NCBI GenBank assembly: GCA_947473355.1
Contig: CANJCQ010000014.1
Span: forward strand, 1 to 62,618
Length of the DNA: 62,618 bases
Direction: 5' to 3'
Source of the DNA: Sphingomonadaceae bacterium
GTDB taxonomy: Bacteria; Pseudomonadota; Alphaproteobacteria; Sphingomonadales; Sphingomonadaceae
A program made the translations under genes and the position numbers. The notes beneath the pieces are model-generated. The model saw nothing but the letters and a program-made list of their open reading frames with translations. It made no database searches and was not told where the DNA came from. Shown here piece after piece: positions 1 through 8,784 of the stretch. The first letter of the stretch is position 1, and every line of letters starts with the position of its first letter.

Positions 1-141
1 ATCTTGGGCCCGCCACCGAAACCGAGCCTGCCAGCAATCAGACAGGCTATCATTGACCGCCTCATCAAACCGCCGGACAAACCATGCCCTCACTGCGGGC
101 TTCGGCCTACCGACCCTCCAAACAAAAATCTGCCAAAGTAG
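1..141 (+). CDS. C-terminal end of an unrecognised protein (partial at window edge)
   Basis: The first reading frame is open from the window edge to a TAG at 139-141, giving 46 residues. The end of this peptide is proline-rich and has a CPHCG pair of cysteines that could bind metal or form a disulfide. It is convergent with sciP, whose stop lies 17 bp away. A short open frame at a window edge can occur by chance, so this is only a possible gene end. No family is recognised. Confidence 0.3.
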   Translation: MLGPPPKPSLPAIRQAIIDRLIKPPDKPCPHCGLRPTDPPNKNLPK

Positions 142-157
142 TGCTAGTATATCAACG

Positions 158-457
158 TCAGTATTTCAGCTGGCGCTCGTAGAGGTCGCGGTAATGCTGG
201 ATGCGGGTTACCCGCAGGCCCTGCATGCCGGAACGATCAACCGCACGCTGCCACGACGCGAATTCCTCGAGCGTCAGATTATAACGCGCGCAGACTTCGT
301 CGATAGACAGCAAGCCGCCATTGACCGCAGCAACCACTTCGGCCTTTCGCCGGACAACCCAGCGGGTCGTGTCCGGACTTGGCAGCGACGCGACTGTCAG
401 CGGCTCACCGAGCGGGCCGATAACCATAGCTGGCTTGATCTTTTGATTCTCGATCAT
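158..457 (-). CDS. sciP: CtrA inhibitor SciP (DUF1153 family)
   Basis: A 99-residue protein matching the SciP/DUF1153 family: an N-terminal VIGPLGEPLT motif, then PDTTRWVVRRKAEVVAAV and the helix-turn-helix stretch SIDEVCARYNLTLEEFASW. In Caulobacter SciP binds the master regulator CtrA and blocks its recruitment of RNA polymerase, restricting CtrA-driven genes to one cell-cycle phase; the same role here is inferred. The start is the second of two adjacent ATGs (460 and 457), chosen because a GAGGG ribosome site fits it better. The upstream ORF on the same strand ends in a TAATG overlap with the first ATG, suggesting co-translation. Confidence 0.93.
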   Translation of the reverse strand: MIENQKIKPAMVIGPLGEPLTVASLPSPDTTRWVVRRKAEVVAAVNGGLLSIDEVCARYNLTLEEFASWQRAVDRSGMQGLRVTRIQHYRDLYERQLKY

Positions 458-459
458 CA

Positions 460-792
460 TTACCCTCGACCGCCGGATGTCGATACCCCGGTGTGTCCGC
501 CAGTATTGCCCCATCGGGACTTGAGATTGCCTAAAGCAATTGGGTTAACAGCTGGTGAGGCTGCATCGAAGTGGGCAAGTGTGGATGCCGAAGTGCTGTC
601 AAAGCTGCCGCTGCGCCCAGCCGCACCACCGCCGCAATGGCCCAATTCCCGCCGCGCCGACCAGGCTGCACCGAGCCGTGCGCGCAATTCAAGCCATTCC
701 GGCGCATTGCTGCATTCGCCACCATGTCCATCGGCAAATGCATGCGCGGAGAACGCCGGGCGCCAGTAATTGTTTTCAAATCCAATTTCCAT
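460..792 (-). CDS. Small hypothetical protein upstream of sciP
   Basis: A 110-residue open frame whose TAA stop overlaps the first possible sciP ATG (TAATG). The N-terminus reads MEIGFENNYWRPAF and a later part reads SFDSTSAS...VNPIALGN. It resembles, from memory, small proteins of unknown function seen before sciP in sphingomonads, but this was not checked. There is no clear ribosome site before the ATG at 790-792; a TTG at 820-822 would add ten residues. Competing frames (531-785 minus, 571-831 plus) show no protein-like pattern. Soluble, no membrane segment; function unknown. Confidence 0.45.
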   Translation of the reverse strand: MEIGFENNYWRPAFSAHAFADGHGGECSNAPEWLELRARLGAAWSARRELGHCGGGAAGRSGSFDSTSASTLAHFDAASPAVNPIALGNLKSRWGNTGGHTGVSTSGGRG

Positions 793-915
793 GCCGCTGC
801 CTATAGACCGCAGATGGTTCAAGGGAGGTAAAGGCTGGCTTTACCTTCTGCTCATCATTGTTAAGAACTTCAGTCTGCCTGTTCGGATCGGCTTGCCCTG
901 TGTATGGGGTGCGCC

Positions 916-2082
916 ATGTCCGGCCAGATGACACCTTCCGCAGCCGCCAGCGCCGCCCACGATCCGGCAGCGCTTTTCCAGCTGCCCGGCCCGCTCAGCG
1001 CGCGGCGAATCGTCGTTGCGATGTCCGGCGGAGTGGATAGCTCGGTGGTGGCAGCGCTGGCGGCGGCGAGCGGCGCCGAGACCATCGGCATTACGCTGCA
1101 GCTCTACGATCATGGCGCACCGAGCAGCCGCAAGGGGGCCTGCTGCGCCGGGGATGACATTCGCGATGCGCGCATGGTCGCCGACCGGCTGGGCATTGCC
1201 CATTATGTTTTCGACCACGAATCGAGCTTCCGCGAACAGGTCGTCGAACAATTCGCCGATGAATATCTGCTGGGCCGCACGCCGATCCCGTGCATTCGCT
1301 GCAACACGGGGCCCAAGTTCACTGATCTGTTCGCCATGGCCCGCGATCTGGGCGCAGACTGTCTGGCGACGGGGCACTATGTCCGCCGCGAGGAAGCGGC
1401 AACAGGTCCCCAGCTGCACCGGGCAAGCGATCCGGCGCGCGACCAGAGCTATTTTCTGTTTGCGACCACCCAGGACCAGCTCGGCTACCTGCGCTTCCCG
1501 CTGGGCGGCTTGCCCAAGAGCGAAGTGCGCGCAATCGCCGAGCAGGCCGGCCTCCGCGTCGCTGCCAAGCCCGACAGCCAGGACATCTGCTTTGTCCCCG
1601 ATGGCGACTATGCCGCGGTTGTCCGCAAAATCCGCCCCGAGGCGGATGCAGCCGGCGATATTCTTCATGCGACAACCGGCGCAGTGCTGGGGCGGCACCG
1701 GGGGATCATCCATTTCACGGTCGGCCAGCGTCGCGGCCTCGAAATCGGCGGACAGGCCGAGCCGCTTTACGTGACCGGCATTGACGCCGCAACGCGCCGG
1801 GTGCTCGCCGGGCCCCGGCATCTGCTGGCAGTTAGTGCGGCGCGGATTATCGAGACCACGCGAATCGGGCCTCTGCCGGACTTACCGTTAACGGCAAAGG
1901 TACGCTCACTGGCAAAACCGGTTCCGGTGACGCTGGAAGGGGCGCTGGGCGATGGAGCCAGTGCGACCATCCGCTTCATCCAGCCCGAGTTCGGTGTCTC
2001 GCCAGGGCAGGCCGCAGTGCTCTATGCCGGGGACCGGGTCGTTGGCGGCGGCTGGATAGAGGAAACCGAGGCGCCGGGTTAG
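916..2082 (+). CDS. mnmA: tRNA-specific 2-thiouridylase MnmA
   Basis: This cytoplasmic enzyme puts the 2-thio group on the wobble uridine of tRNA Lys, Glu and Gln. The 388-residue product has the ATP-binding PP-loop SGGVDSS at residues 37-43, the family CxxC in IPCIRCN with the likely catalytic Cys129, and the persulfide Cys225 in [16 protein letters not shown] and VGQRRGL are further family signatures. The start at 916 follows a GGGG stretch at a good distance; an in-frame ATG at 904 is the alternative. Its last four bases overlap the convergent small membrane protein gene. MnmE and MnmG, which modify the 5 position of the same base, are encoded at 44.9-48.1 kb. Confidence 0.97.
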   Translation: MSGQMTPSAAASAAHDPAALFQLPGPLSARRIVVAMSGGVDSSVVAALAAASGAETIGITLQLYDHGAPSSRKGACCAGDDIRDARMVADRLGIAHYVFDHESSFREQVVEQFADEYLLGRTPIPCIRCNTGPKFTDLFAMARDLGADCLATGHYVRREEAATGPQLHRASDPARDQSYFLFATTQDQLGYLRFPLGGLPKSEVRAIAEQAGLRVAAKPDSQDICFVPDGDYAAVVRKIRPEADAAGDILHATTGAVLGRHRGIIHFTVGQRRGLEIGGQAEPLYVTGIDAATRRVLAGPRHLLAVSAARIIETTRIGPLPDLPLTAKVRSLAKPVPVTLEGALGDGASATIRFIQPEFGVSPGQAAVLYAGDRVVGGGWIEETEAPG

Positions 2083-2456
2083 TCTGGCCACTTCTCCAGC
2101 AGGCATCCCTCGCCTTCGCGGAAGGTCGCGGTCTGGCTGGAGAGCAAGGGAAAACGCGCAGTGACGCTCTTTGCCTTGGCATCCTCGCTCAAGGTCACCA
2201 GCCCCATGCCGGATACGAAATCCTTGCGGCAATCCTGCAGGCTGCGTCCGCCGAGATAGCGACAAGAGCAGGTGACCTTGGCGCCATAGGAAGCACCTGC
2301 CGCAGCATAGCTTTGCAGCGGTTTCCAGAACCAGACGAGAGCGAATACCGCGCCAAACGCCAACAGCGCCAGCACAGTGCGCCACTTTCGGCGTCGCGGC
2401 GCCCCGGGCGATGGCGGCCTCTGGCGGGGCAGGGCAGGTGGCTTGGCTGTTGCCAT
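2079..2456 (-). CDS. Small membrane-anchored hypothetical protein with cysteine-rich segment
   Basis: A 125-residue protein: a Pro/Arg-rich cytoplasmic start, one transmembrane helix ([19 protein letters not shown], about residues 25-45), then a periplasmic part containing [16 protein letters not shown], which has three cysteines close together. The AGAGGAT ribosome site directly before the ATG at 2456 sets the start. It is divergent from the serine hydrolase gene, with only about 30 bp between start codons, so they share a promoter region and may be related in role. No family was recognised. Confidence 0.72.
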   Translation of the reverse strand: MATAKPPALPRQRPPSPGAPRRRKWRTVLALLAFGAVFALVWFWKPLQSYAAAGASYGAKVTCSCRYLGGRSLQDCRKDFVSGMGLVTLSEDAKAKSVTARFPLLSSQTATFREGEGCLLEKWPD

Positions 2457-2487
2457 ATCCTCTTTGCTTACGCATGGAAGGCGCGCC

Positions 2488-3633
2488 ATGTCGACCCGCC
2501 ACCTGCTCCTTACTGCGCTGCTCAGTGCCATGCCAGCCTTGAACGGCTGTGGCAGCAACGACGCGCCGCAGGCCGCCAAGCCGCTTGCTCCATCGGCCCT
2601 CAAGGCAGTGGTAGCCAATCCCGATGTCCCGCGCGAGGCGCTGGCGCGCCGCATCGACGCGCTGTTTGCCGATGAAAAGGCGGGCGAAACCCGTGCCCTG
2701 CTGGTGCTGCATGGCGGGCGGATTGTCGCCGAGCGCTATGGCCCCGGATATCACGAGAACACGCGCTTTGCCGGCTGGTCGATGGCCAAGAGCGTGACTG
2801 GCGTGCTGATCGGCTTGCTGGTGTCCGATGGCCGCCTGCAGCTCGATGAAGGCGTGCCGGTTCCCGCCTGGCAGCGGCCCGGCGATCCGCGCGGCGAAAT
2901 CACCTTGCGCCAGCTGTTGCAGATGCGATCCGGCCTGCGCCACAGTGAAGCGATCGATCCGCCATACGAATCGGACGAGGTGCGCATGCTATTCCTCGAC
3001 GGGCGCGATGATATGGCGGGCTATGCCGAGGCCCAGCCGCTCGAGGCCGAACCGGGGCGCAAGTTCGAATATTCCTCCGCCACCTCAGTGATCCTCGCCG
3101 ACATCGCAGCACGTGCACTGACGGCGAGCAACGATCCCGCAATTCGCCGCCAGGCAGTCGCCGACTATCTGCGAACGCGGGTGCTCGAACCACTGGGCAT
3201 GCGCTCGGCGGTCCCGGAATTCGATGCCGCTGGCACATTCGTCGGCTCGAGCATGCTCAATGCCACAGCGCGCGACTGGGGCAAGTTTGGCGAATTCCTG
3301 CGCAATGTAGGCTCGGTCAGAGGCGCGCAGATAGTGCCGCGCGGCTGGATCGAATTCATGACCTCGCCCAGCCCGCGCAATCCGGGCTATGGCGCTCAGT
3401 TGTGGACCAATCGGCCTCAGAGCGATGGTACGGAGATGCTGTTCCCAGGTCAGGCACCGGCCAGTGTGCTCGCCTGCATCGGCCATCTCGGGCAATTTGT
3501 CATTGTCTCGCCGAGCCAAAAGCTGACCATCGTCCGGCTCGGCCAGACCGACGATCAGGCCACGGGCGATCCGGGACGCGCCGCACTGCGCGCGCGCCTC
3601 GCGAGCATTGCCGCGCTGTTCCCCAAGGACTGA
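2488..3633 (+). CDS. Lipoprotein serine hydrolase, class C beta-lactamase/penicillin-binding fold
   Basis: A 381-residue protein of the beta-lactamase-related serine hydrolase family. It begins with a lipoprotein signal ending LNGC (Cys21). The catalytic Ser-x-x-Lys is SMAK at residues 98-101 and a Tyr-Ser-Ser (EYSSATS, near residue 195) replaces the usual YxN. LLQMRSGL and LGMRSAV are typical of the fold. Members cleave peptidoglycan-like peptides, D-amino-acid esters or small esters; the substrate cannot be told from sequence. The ATG at 2488 has GGAAG upstream. Divergent from the small membrane protein; a palindromic repeat follows its stop. Confidence 0.9.
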   Translation: MSTRHLLLTALLSAMPALNGCGSNDAPQAAKPLAPSALKAVVANPDVPREALARRIDALFADEKAGETRALLVLHGGRIVAERYGPGYHENTRFAGWSMAKSVTGVLIGLLVSDGRLQLDEGVPVPAWQRPGDPRGEITLRQLLQMRSGLRHSEAIDPPYESDEVRMLFLDGRDDMAGYAEAQPLEAEPGRKFEYSSATSVILADIAARALTASNDPAIRRQAVADYLRTRVLEPLGMRSAVPEFDAAGTFVGSSMLNATARDWGKFGEFLRNVGSVRGAQIVPRGWIEFMTSPSPRNPGYGAQLWTNRPQSDGTEMLFPGQAPASVLACIGHLGQFVIVSPSQKLTIVRLGQTDDQATGDPGRAALRARLASIAALFPKD

Positions 3634-3638
3634 TAGAA

Positions 3639-3685
3639 GCATCGTGCAAAAAAAGTGGAACCCGGTTTTTCGCTAATAACGATGC
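3639..3685. repeat. Palindromic intergenic repeat, copy 1
   Basis: A 47-bp imperfect palindrome bounded by GCATCGT and ACGATGC, with an A-rich arm and a GGTTTTTCGC arm pairing around a GGAACC-like centre. Near-identical to the element at 46756-46801 and related to that at 58173-58217. It sits between the 3' ends of the convergent serine hydrolase and cation-efflux genes and could fold as a bidirectional terminator. Confidence 0.8.
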
Positions 3686-3703
3686 GACAACAAATGTTTA
3701 GCC

Positions 3704-4642
3704 TCAGATCTCGTCCGGCATCAAGTCCTTGGCGCCCAGCCCGGTATCGACATGGCCTTCCGGATCGGGGTGAATCAGCATTTCAACCCCGGGGAACTCG
3801 GCGCGCAGCTTCAGTTCGATCTCGTCCATCACCGTATGCGCCGCGCGGATCGACATGTCGGGATCGACCCAGACGTGGAACTGGACGAAATCGCGGTTGC
3901 CTGATGTGCGGGTGCGCAAATCGTGAACGCCGCGCAGTTCGGGATGCCGGGCAATAACTTCGACGAAGCGCTGGCGCTTTTCTTCGGGCCATTCGCGGTC
4001 CATCAGCTGGACGATCGCTTGCTGCGAAGCGCTCCAGGCGCCCCAGGCGAGCCACAGCGCAATACCAAGCCCGAACACCGGATCGGCATGGGTGACGTCA
4101 AACTGCTGCTCGAGCACCAGCGCCGCGATCACCGCCACATTGACCAGCAGATCGGCCTTGTAATGCAAATGATCGGTGGCAATCGCGACGCTTTTGGTGC
4201 GCGCGATGACATGGCGCTGCCATGCCAGCAGGCCCAGCGTTGCAACGATGGCAATGGCCGAGACTATGATTCCGTCGCCGGCCGCAGAAGTGCGCTCGTG
4301 CGCCATGATCTGCTGCACGGCATGAAAACCCAGCGCCAGGGCCGAGATCGAGATCAGCACCACCTGAAACATCGCCGAAAGCGCCTCGGCCTTGCCGTGG
4401 CCAAATCGGTGCTGCCGGTCGGCGGGCTGGCCCGCCACCCAGACCCCGACCAGCGTGGCGATGCTGGAAATGAGGTCAAGCGCCGTATCGGCCAGACTGC
4501 CGAGCATGGCCGTCGATCCGGTAGTCCAGGCTGCCCAGCCCTTGAGGCCGACGAGCAGCGCGGCGATAGTGGTGCTGGCCAGCGCGGCGCTGCGGTTGAG
4601 CGCGGCATTTGCGTGATCGGCGGCGTGAGTGGCAGCGTTCAT
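3704..4642 (-). CDS. Cation diffusion facilitator exporter (FieF-like)
   Basis: A 312-residue inner-membrane antiporter that would export divalent metals such as zinc or iron in exchange for protons. Six predicted transmembrane helices are followed by a cytoplasmic metal-binding domain (from about residue 215). The transport-site aspartates are present as SLADTALD (Asp52, Asp56) and the matching His/Asp pair as HYKAD near residue 160. HRFGHGKAEAL is the family signature after helix 2. It starts within the last bases of pdxH (ATGA overlap), so both are likely one transcript. Metal specificity is not determinable here. Confidence 0.95.
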   Translation of the reverse strand: MNAATHAADHANAALNRSAALASTTIAALLVGLKGWAAWTTGSTAMLGSLADTALDLISSIATLVGVWVAGQPADRQHRFGHGKAEALSAMFQVVLISISALALGFHAVQQIMAHERTSAAGDGIIVSAIAIVATLGLLAWQRHVIARTKSVAIATDHLHYKADLLVNVAVIAALVLEQQFDVTHADPVFGLGIALWLAWGAWSASQQAIVQLMDREWPEEKRQRFVEVIARHPELRGVHDLRTRTSGNRDFVQFHVWVDPDMSIRAAHTVMDEIELKLRAEFPGVEMLIHPDPEGHVDTGLGAKDLMPDEI

Positions 4643-5253
4643 GGATAAAGCAGCGAGCTCGTCCAGCCGCCCTCCACACTGACAAACCGCCGCCGCTCGT
4701 GCAGCCGGTGCGGCCGGTCGAGCCAGAATTCGATGGCCGCAGGGCGCAGGCAGAAGCCGGTCCAGTGGCGCGGGCGCTCGACAGCGCGGCCAGCGAAGGC
4801 TTTTTCCGCTTCCTCGTGGCGCTCCAGCAGCCGGGTGCGCGAAGGCAGCGGCGAGGATTGATCGGAGGCAATGGCGCCGAGCTGCGAATCGCGCGAGCGG
4901 CTGGCGAAGTAGGCGTCTGCCGTCACTTCATCGACTTCAGCCAATGGGCCTTCAATGCGGATCTGGCGGCGCAGCGACTTCCAGTGAAACAGCAAGGCCG
5001 CCACCGGATTGGCCGCCAGTTCGCCGCCCTTGCGGCTCAGCCCATTGGTATAGAAGATGAATCCATCAGGACTGTGGCCCTTGAGCAGGACCATGCGTAG
5101 CGACGGGACCCCTTCCGGCGTCGCGGTTGCCAGCGCCATGGCATTGCCGTCGTTGGGCTCGCTCTGGCGGGCCTCGGCAAACCAGGCCTCGAACAAAGCA
5201 AAGGGATCGCCATCCGGGATCGCGTCCAGAGCTTGTTCGGTTTCATCTGTCAT
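4639..5253 (-). CDS. pdxH: Pyridoxamine 5'-phosphate oxidase
   Basis: Makes the cofactor pyridoxal 5'-phosphate from pyridoxine or pyridoxamine phosphate with FMN and oxygen. The 204-residue form has RMVLLKGHSPDGFIFYTN, LLFHWKSLRRQIRIEG, the SRDSQLGAIAS substrate loop and the conserved C-terminal WLDRPHRLHERRRF. The start at 5253 gives the usual family length, but its ribosome site is poor; the ATG at 5304 has AAAGG upstream and would add 17 residues. First gene of a two-gene unit with the cation exporter. Confidence 0.95.
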   Translation of the reverse strand: MTDETEQALDAIPDGDPFALFEAWFAEARQSEPNDGNAMALATATPEGVPSLRMVLLKGHSPDGFIFYTNGLSRKGGELAANPVAALLFHWKSLRRQIRIEGPLAEVDEVTADAYFASRSRDSQLGAIASDQSSPLPSRTRLLERHEEAEKAFAGRAVERPRHWTGFCLRPAAIEFWLDRPHRLHERRRFVSVEGGWTSSLLYP

Positions 5254-5371
5254 GTCGAGTGTCTGGCCTGCTTGTCCGGATCGGCACGAATCCTGATTCG
5301 GCATAGGCCTTTGCACGCGCCAAGCAAAGCGCGCCTTGCCGTATTGATGATACCAACCTAGCTAAGGGGTT

Positions 5372-6268
5372 ATGGCATCAGACCCCTACCAGACACTGGG
5401 CGTGGCCCGCGGCGCGAGCGAGAAGGAGATCAAATCCGCCTATCGCAAGCTGGCCAAGGAACTCCACCCCGACAAGAACAAGGACAATCCCAAGGCGACC
5501 GAACGGTTCAGCGGGGTGACCAGCGCCTATGATTTTCTGTGCGACGCCGACAAGCGCGCCCGGTTTGACCGGGGCGAGATTGATGCCGATGGCAATCCGG
5601 CGATGCCCCCTGGTTTTGGCGGCGGTCCAGGTAGCGGTTTCGGCGGTGGATTTGGCAGCGAGAATGTCGATCTGGGTGACATATTCGGCGGGTTGTTCGG
5701 CGGCGGACGCGGCGGCTTCGGCGGGGGCGGCCAGCGTCGGCCCGCACCAAAGGGTGCAAATGTGCAATACCGGCTCAACGTCAGTTTCGCCGATGCTGCC
5801 AGCCGCGCCAGCCAGCGGATCACGCTGGGCGACGGCAAAACCATTGACCTGAAGCTGCCTGCAGGCGTCGAAGACGGCACCCAGATGCGGCTGACCGGCA
5901 AAGGCGAACCGGGCCCCGGCGGTAATGGCGATGCGCTGGTGACCATCACTGTCCAGCCACATGCTTTTTTCCGCCGCGACGGCGACAATGTCCGGCTCGA
6001 TCTGCCGATCAGCCTCGATGAGGCAGTGCATGGCGGCAAGGTCAAGGTGCCGACGGTCGAGGGGGCAGTGATGCTGACGATTGCACCAGGCAGCAGCTCG
6101 GGCAAAACCTTACGCATTCCAGGCAAGGGCTTCTCACGCAAGGACAGCTCGCGCGGCGACCAGTTGGTCAGTCTGGAAATCGTTTTGCCGGAGGGCGATG
6201 CCGATCTGGCCGAACGGCTTGAAGGCTGGAGCGACAGCCGGGCCGTGCGGGCAAAACTGGGCGTTTAG
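5372..6268 (+). CDS. J-domain co-chaperone without zinc finger (CbpA/DnaJ C-terminal type)
   Basis: A 298-residue Hsp40 protein that would stimulate DnaK. The J domain is residues 1-70 with the key HPD tripeptide (LHPDKNKDN). A Gly/Phe-rich linker covers about 78-118 (GFGGG repeats), then comes the DnaJ C-terminal peptide-binding domain (ANVQYRLNVSFADAA... and the second beta fold starting VRLDLPISLDEAV). The four CxxCxGxG zinc motifs of true DnaJ are absent, placing it with CbpA-type proteins. It precedes yihY by six bases and may be cotranscribed with it. Confidence 0.95.
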   Translation: MASDPYQTLGVARGASEKEIKSAYRKLAKELHPDKNKDNPKATERFSGVTSAYDFLCDADKRARFDRGEIDADGNPAMPPGFGGGPGSGFGGGFGSENVDLGDIFGGLFGGGRGGFGGGGQRRPAPKGANVQYRLNVSFADAASRASQRITLGDGKTIDLKLPAGVEDGTQMRLTGKGEPGPGGNGDALVTITVQPHAFFRRDGDNVRLDLPISLDEAVHGGKVKVPTVEGAVMLTIAPGSSSGKTLRIPGKGFSRKDSSRGDQLVSLEIVLPEGDADLAERLEGWSDSRAVRAKLGV

Positions 6269-6273
6269 AACCT

Positions 6274-7290
6274 TTGGAAGAACTGCCGCTCAGCAATCCC
6301 GCCGCGCGCGAGGACCATAGTCCCGAGGCGCGGCGCAAGCGGGCCATGCGCTGGCATGAGGGTCTGCAAGAGGCCATCGAGACCAAGTCGGGCCCGGGGA
6401 CGCGGCTGTTCATTGTCGCCAAGCGGGTCTTTGTCGGCGCCTATTACGACGGTTTCATCCATGCCGGCAATCTCGCCTATATGGCCATGCTGGCGCTGTT
6501 CCCGTTCTTCGTGACGATGACCGCGGTGTTCACTTTGCTAGGCGAAGCGAGCCAACGCGAAGCCTCGGTTCATGCGCTGATGACGGCGCTGCCGCCGATG
6601 GTGGCCAGCGTGCTGGAGCCGGTGGCACGCTCGGTGGTTTCGGCGCGGTCTGGCTGGCTGCTGTGGGCGGGCGGGCTGGTCGGGCTGTGGACAGTCACCA
6701 GCCTGATCGAGACGCTTCGCGATATCCTGCACCGCGCCTATGGCACCCCGGTGGCTCAGGCCTTCTGGCGTTACCGCCTGTTTTCATCTGCCTTCATCTT
6801 CGGCGCGGTGGTGACCTTGTTGTTCTCGCTGTTCCTGCAGGTCGCGGTGACCAGCGTGCAGGAAATGATCGCGACCTGGTTTCCCCGCCTGAGCCCAAGC
6901 GCCATGACGTTGGCGACCTCGCGTATCCTGCCGGGGCTGGTGCTATATTTCTCGATATTCCTGCTGTTCCTGACCCTGACCCCAAGTGCCTATCGCGGCA
7001 AGGCCTATCCGAAGTGGCCCGGCGCCTTGCTGGTCGCTTTATGGTGGAGTGCGGTTTCAATTGCCTTGCCCGGAATCCTCCACCGGTTTTTCACCTATGA
7101 TCTCACCTATGGCAGTCTTGCCGGGGTGATGATCACCCTTTTCTTTTTCTGGCTGGTCGGTTTAGGGATGGTGATCGGTGCCGAACTCAATGCCGCATTG
7201 GCAGAAACTCCCGAGGAACGTGATATGTTAGGCCAGGCGGACAATCGTGAGCGGCAGACGCTCGCCGAAAAACGAAATGGAGCACAATGA
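6274..7290 (+). CDS. YihY/BrkB-family inner-membrane protein
   Basis: A 338-residue protein with about six transmembrane helices and the YihY pattern: GAYYDGFIHAGNLAYMAMLALFPF near the N-terminus, SLIETLRDILHRAYG in the middle, and a C-terminal TYGSLAGVMITLFFFW...GAELNA. The molecular role is not settled; older names (ribonuclease BN, serum-resistance BrkB) are unreliable. The listed start is a TTG at 6274; the ATG at 6346 is an alternative that removes a charged 24-residue tail. The stop overlaps the fabI start by four bases. Confidence 0.9.
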   Translation: MEELPLSNPAAREDHSPEARRKRAMRWHEGLQEAIETKSGPGTRLFIVAKRVFVGAYYDGFIHAGNLAYMAMLALFPFFVTMTAVFTLLGEASQREASVHALMTALPPMVASVLEPVARSVVSARSGWLLWAGGLVGLWTVTSLIETLRDILHRAYGTPVAQAFWRYRLFSSAFIFGAVVTLLFSLFLQVAVTSVQEMIATWFPRLSPSAMTLATSRILPGLVLYFSIFLLFLTLTPSAYRGKAYPKWPGALLVALWWSAVSIALPGILHRFFTYDLTYGSLAGVMITLFFFWLVGLGMVIGAELNAALAETPEERDMLGQADNRERQTLAEKRNGAQ

Positions 7291-8090
7291 AGGGTCTGAT
7301 GGAGGGGAAGCGTGGCCTGATCATGGGCCTCGCGAATGACAAGTCTCTGGCCTGGGGAATCGCCAAAGCCCTACGCGAACATGGCGCCGAAATGGCCTTC
7401 ACATTTCCCAATGCCGCGATCGAAAAGCGGGTGCTGCCGTTGGCGAGCGAGCTGGGATGCGATTTCGTGTTTCCCTGCGATGCCGCCGACATGGCGAGCC
7501 TCGATCAGGCATTTGCAACGCTTGCCGCGCGGTGGCCGACGATCGATTTCGTGGTCCATGCCATCGGCGCATCGGACAAGAACGAACTGCGCGGTCGCTA
7601 TTGCGACACCAGCCTGGAGAATTTCCTCAATACGATGAATGTCAGTGTCTACAGCCTGACAGCGGTTGCCCAGCGCGCGCTGGCGATCATGCCGCAAGGC
7701 GGCTCGATCCTGACGCTGACCTATTATGGCGCTGAGAAAGTCGTGCCGCATTACAATGTGATGGGTGTGGCTAAATCGGCGCTGGAAACCAGCGTCAAAT
7801 ATCTCGCCGCCGATCTGGGCCGCGACAATGTGCGGGTCAATGCGATCTCCGCCGGGCCGATCCGCACGCTGGCCGCCTCCGGCATCGGCGATTTCAGCCA
7901 GATCCTGCGCTGGAACGAGATGAATGCGCCGCTTGGCCGCAATGTCACGATCGAGGATGTTGGCGGAGCCGGGCTCTATCTGCTCTCGGACCTGGCTTCA
8001 GGCGTCACTGGCGAGATCCACCATGTCGATGCCGGCTACAATGTTATCGGCATGAAGCGCGAGGATGCGCAGGATTTGGCGGTCGACTAA
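7287..8090 (+). CDS. fabI: Enoyl-[acyl-carrier-protein] reductase FabI
   Basis: Catalyses the NADH-dependent last step of each fatty-acid elongation round. The 267-residue short-chain-dehydrogenase fold has the FabI-type nucleotide loop (GLANDKSLAWGIA, residues 14-26), the VHAIGASDKNEL strand, and the active-site YNVMGVAKSAL with the catalytic Tyr and Lys six residues apart. SAGPIRTLAASGI is the substrate-loop signature. Length is normal. Translationally coupled to yihY through the ATGA overlap. Confidence 0.97.
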   Translation: MKGLMEGKRGLIMGLANDKSLAWGIAKALREHGAEMAFTFPNAAIEKRVLPLASELGCDFVFPCDAADMASLDQAFATLAARWPTIDFVVHAIGASDKNELRGRYCDTSLENFLNTMNVSVYSLTAVAQRALAIMPQGGSILTLTYYGAEKVVPHYNVMGVAKSALETSVKYLAADLGRDNVRVNAISAGPIRTLAASGIGDFSQILRWNEMNAPLGRNVTIEDVGGAGLYLLSDLASGVTGEIHHVDAGYNVIGMKREDAQDLAVD

Positions 8091-8120
8091 GCCTCCGGCC
8101 TTATCGGCAGGCCATGCCGA

Positions 8121-8675
8121 TCAGTTACTGGCCGGCTTTGGCGCATCGGCGCGTTCGCCATCAGGATCCTGCTGCGCCCGCTGTTTGGCAGCATATTCGC
8201 GCTCAAGCTGCTCGACCCGCGCCTGGGTTTCGGCAGCATCGGTATCGATGGTGGCAAGCCGCTTGGCGCGCTCATCGGCGATCAGCTGGCTGAAGCGGAT
8301 ATTGGGATCCTGCTTGCGCTCGGCATAGGCAGTGTCGATCATCTTGCCGACGCAGCCCGTCATGCCGCCGGCGCCAACCGGCGAGCAGCTCATCGTGCCG
8401 TTGGAACCGACAGTTTCATAGGCCAGAACGCGATTGGTCCAGGCATCGTTCTGCGGTGAGGTCGATTCGCGCAGGTTTTCCGGTATCCGATAGCGCTCCG
8501 ATTCGCCCTTGCGGGCGCAGACGGTGATTTCGTTGCCGGTGGAAGGCGGGCAGGCGTCATCACCATAGATGATCAACTGGTTGACCTTTTCCTCGGCGCT
8601 CTGCGCAGAAGCAGGCGCAGCGAACAGCATGAAGGCGGGAATCAGGGCGCTCGCTGCAATCATCAGGCGCTGCAT
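8121..8675 (-). CDS. Secreted hypothetical protein
   Basis: A 184-residue periplasmic protein with a signal peptide (IAASALIPAFMLFAAPASAQS, cut after AQS/ASA near residue 24). The mature part has paired cysteines (DDACPPSTGNEITVCARKGE and MSCSPVGAGGMTGCVG) and a C-terminal charged helix probably forming a coiled coil (about residues 135-175). The start has a GAGGAG ribosome site. The motif CPPSTGNEITVCAR resembles conserved sphingomonad proteins of unknown function. Convergent with fabI. Confidence 0.85.
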   Translation of the reverse strand: MQRLMIAASALIPAFMLFAAPASAQSAEEKVNQLIIYGDDACPPSTGNEITVCARKGESERYRIPENLRESTSPQNDAWTNRVLAYETVGSNGTMSCSPVGAGGMTGCVGKMIDTAYAERKQDPNIRFSQLIADERAKRLATIDTDAAETQARVEQLEREYAAKQRAQQDPDGERADAPKPASN

Positions 8676-8784
8676 GTTGAGGCTCCTCACTTGGTATCCG
8701 GGCATGGTAGAGGCCGATATAGTGGCGATAACGGCTGAATGGTAGGTGAAGCACGCCTGCGATCAATTGTTCCGCGTCAAGCGC

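Noticed and set aside
841..1821. 326-codon minus-strand open frame
   Set aside because: Antisense to mnmA, which has all catalytic residues.
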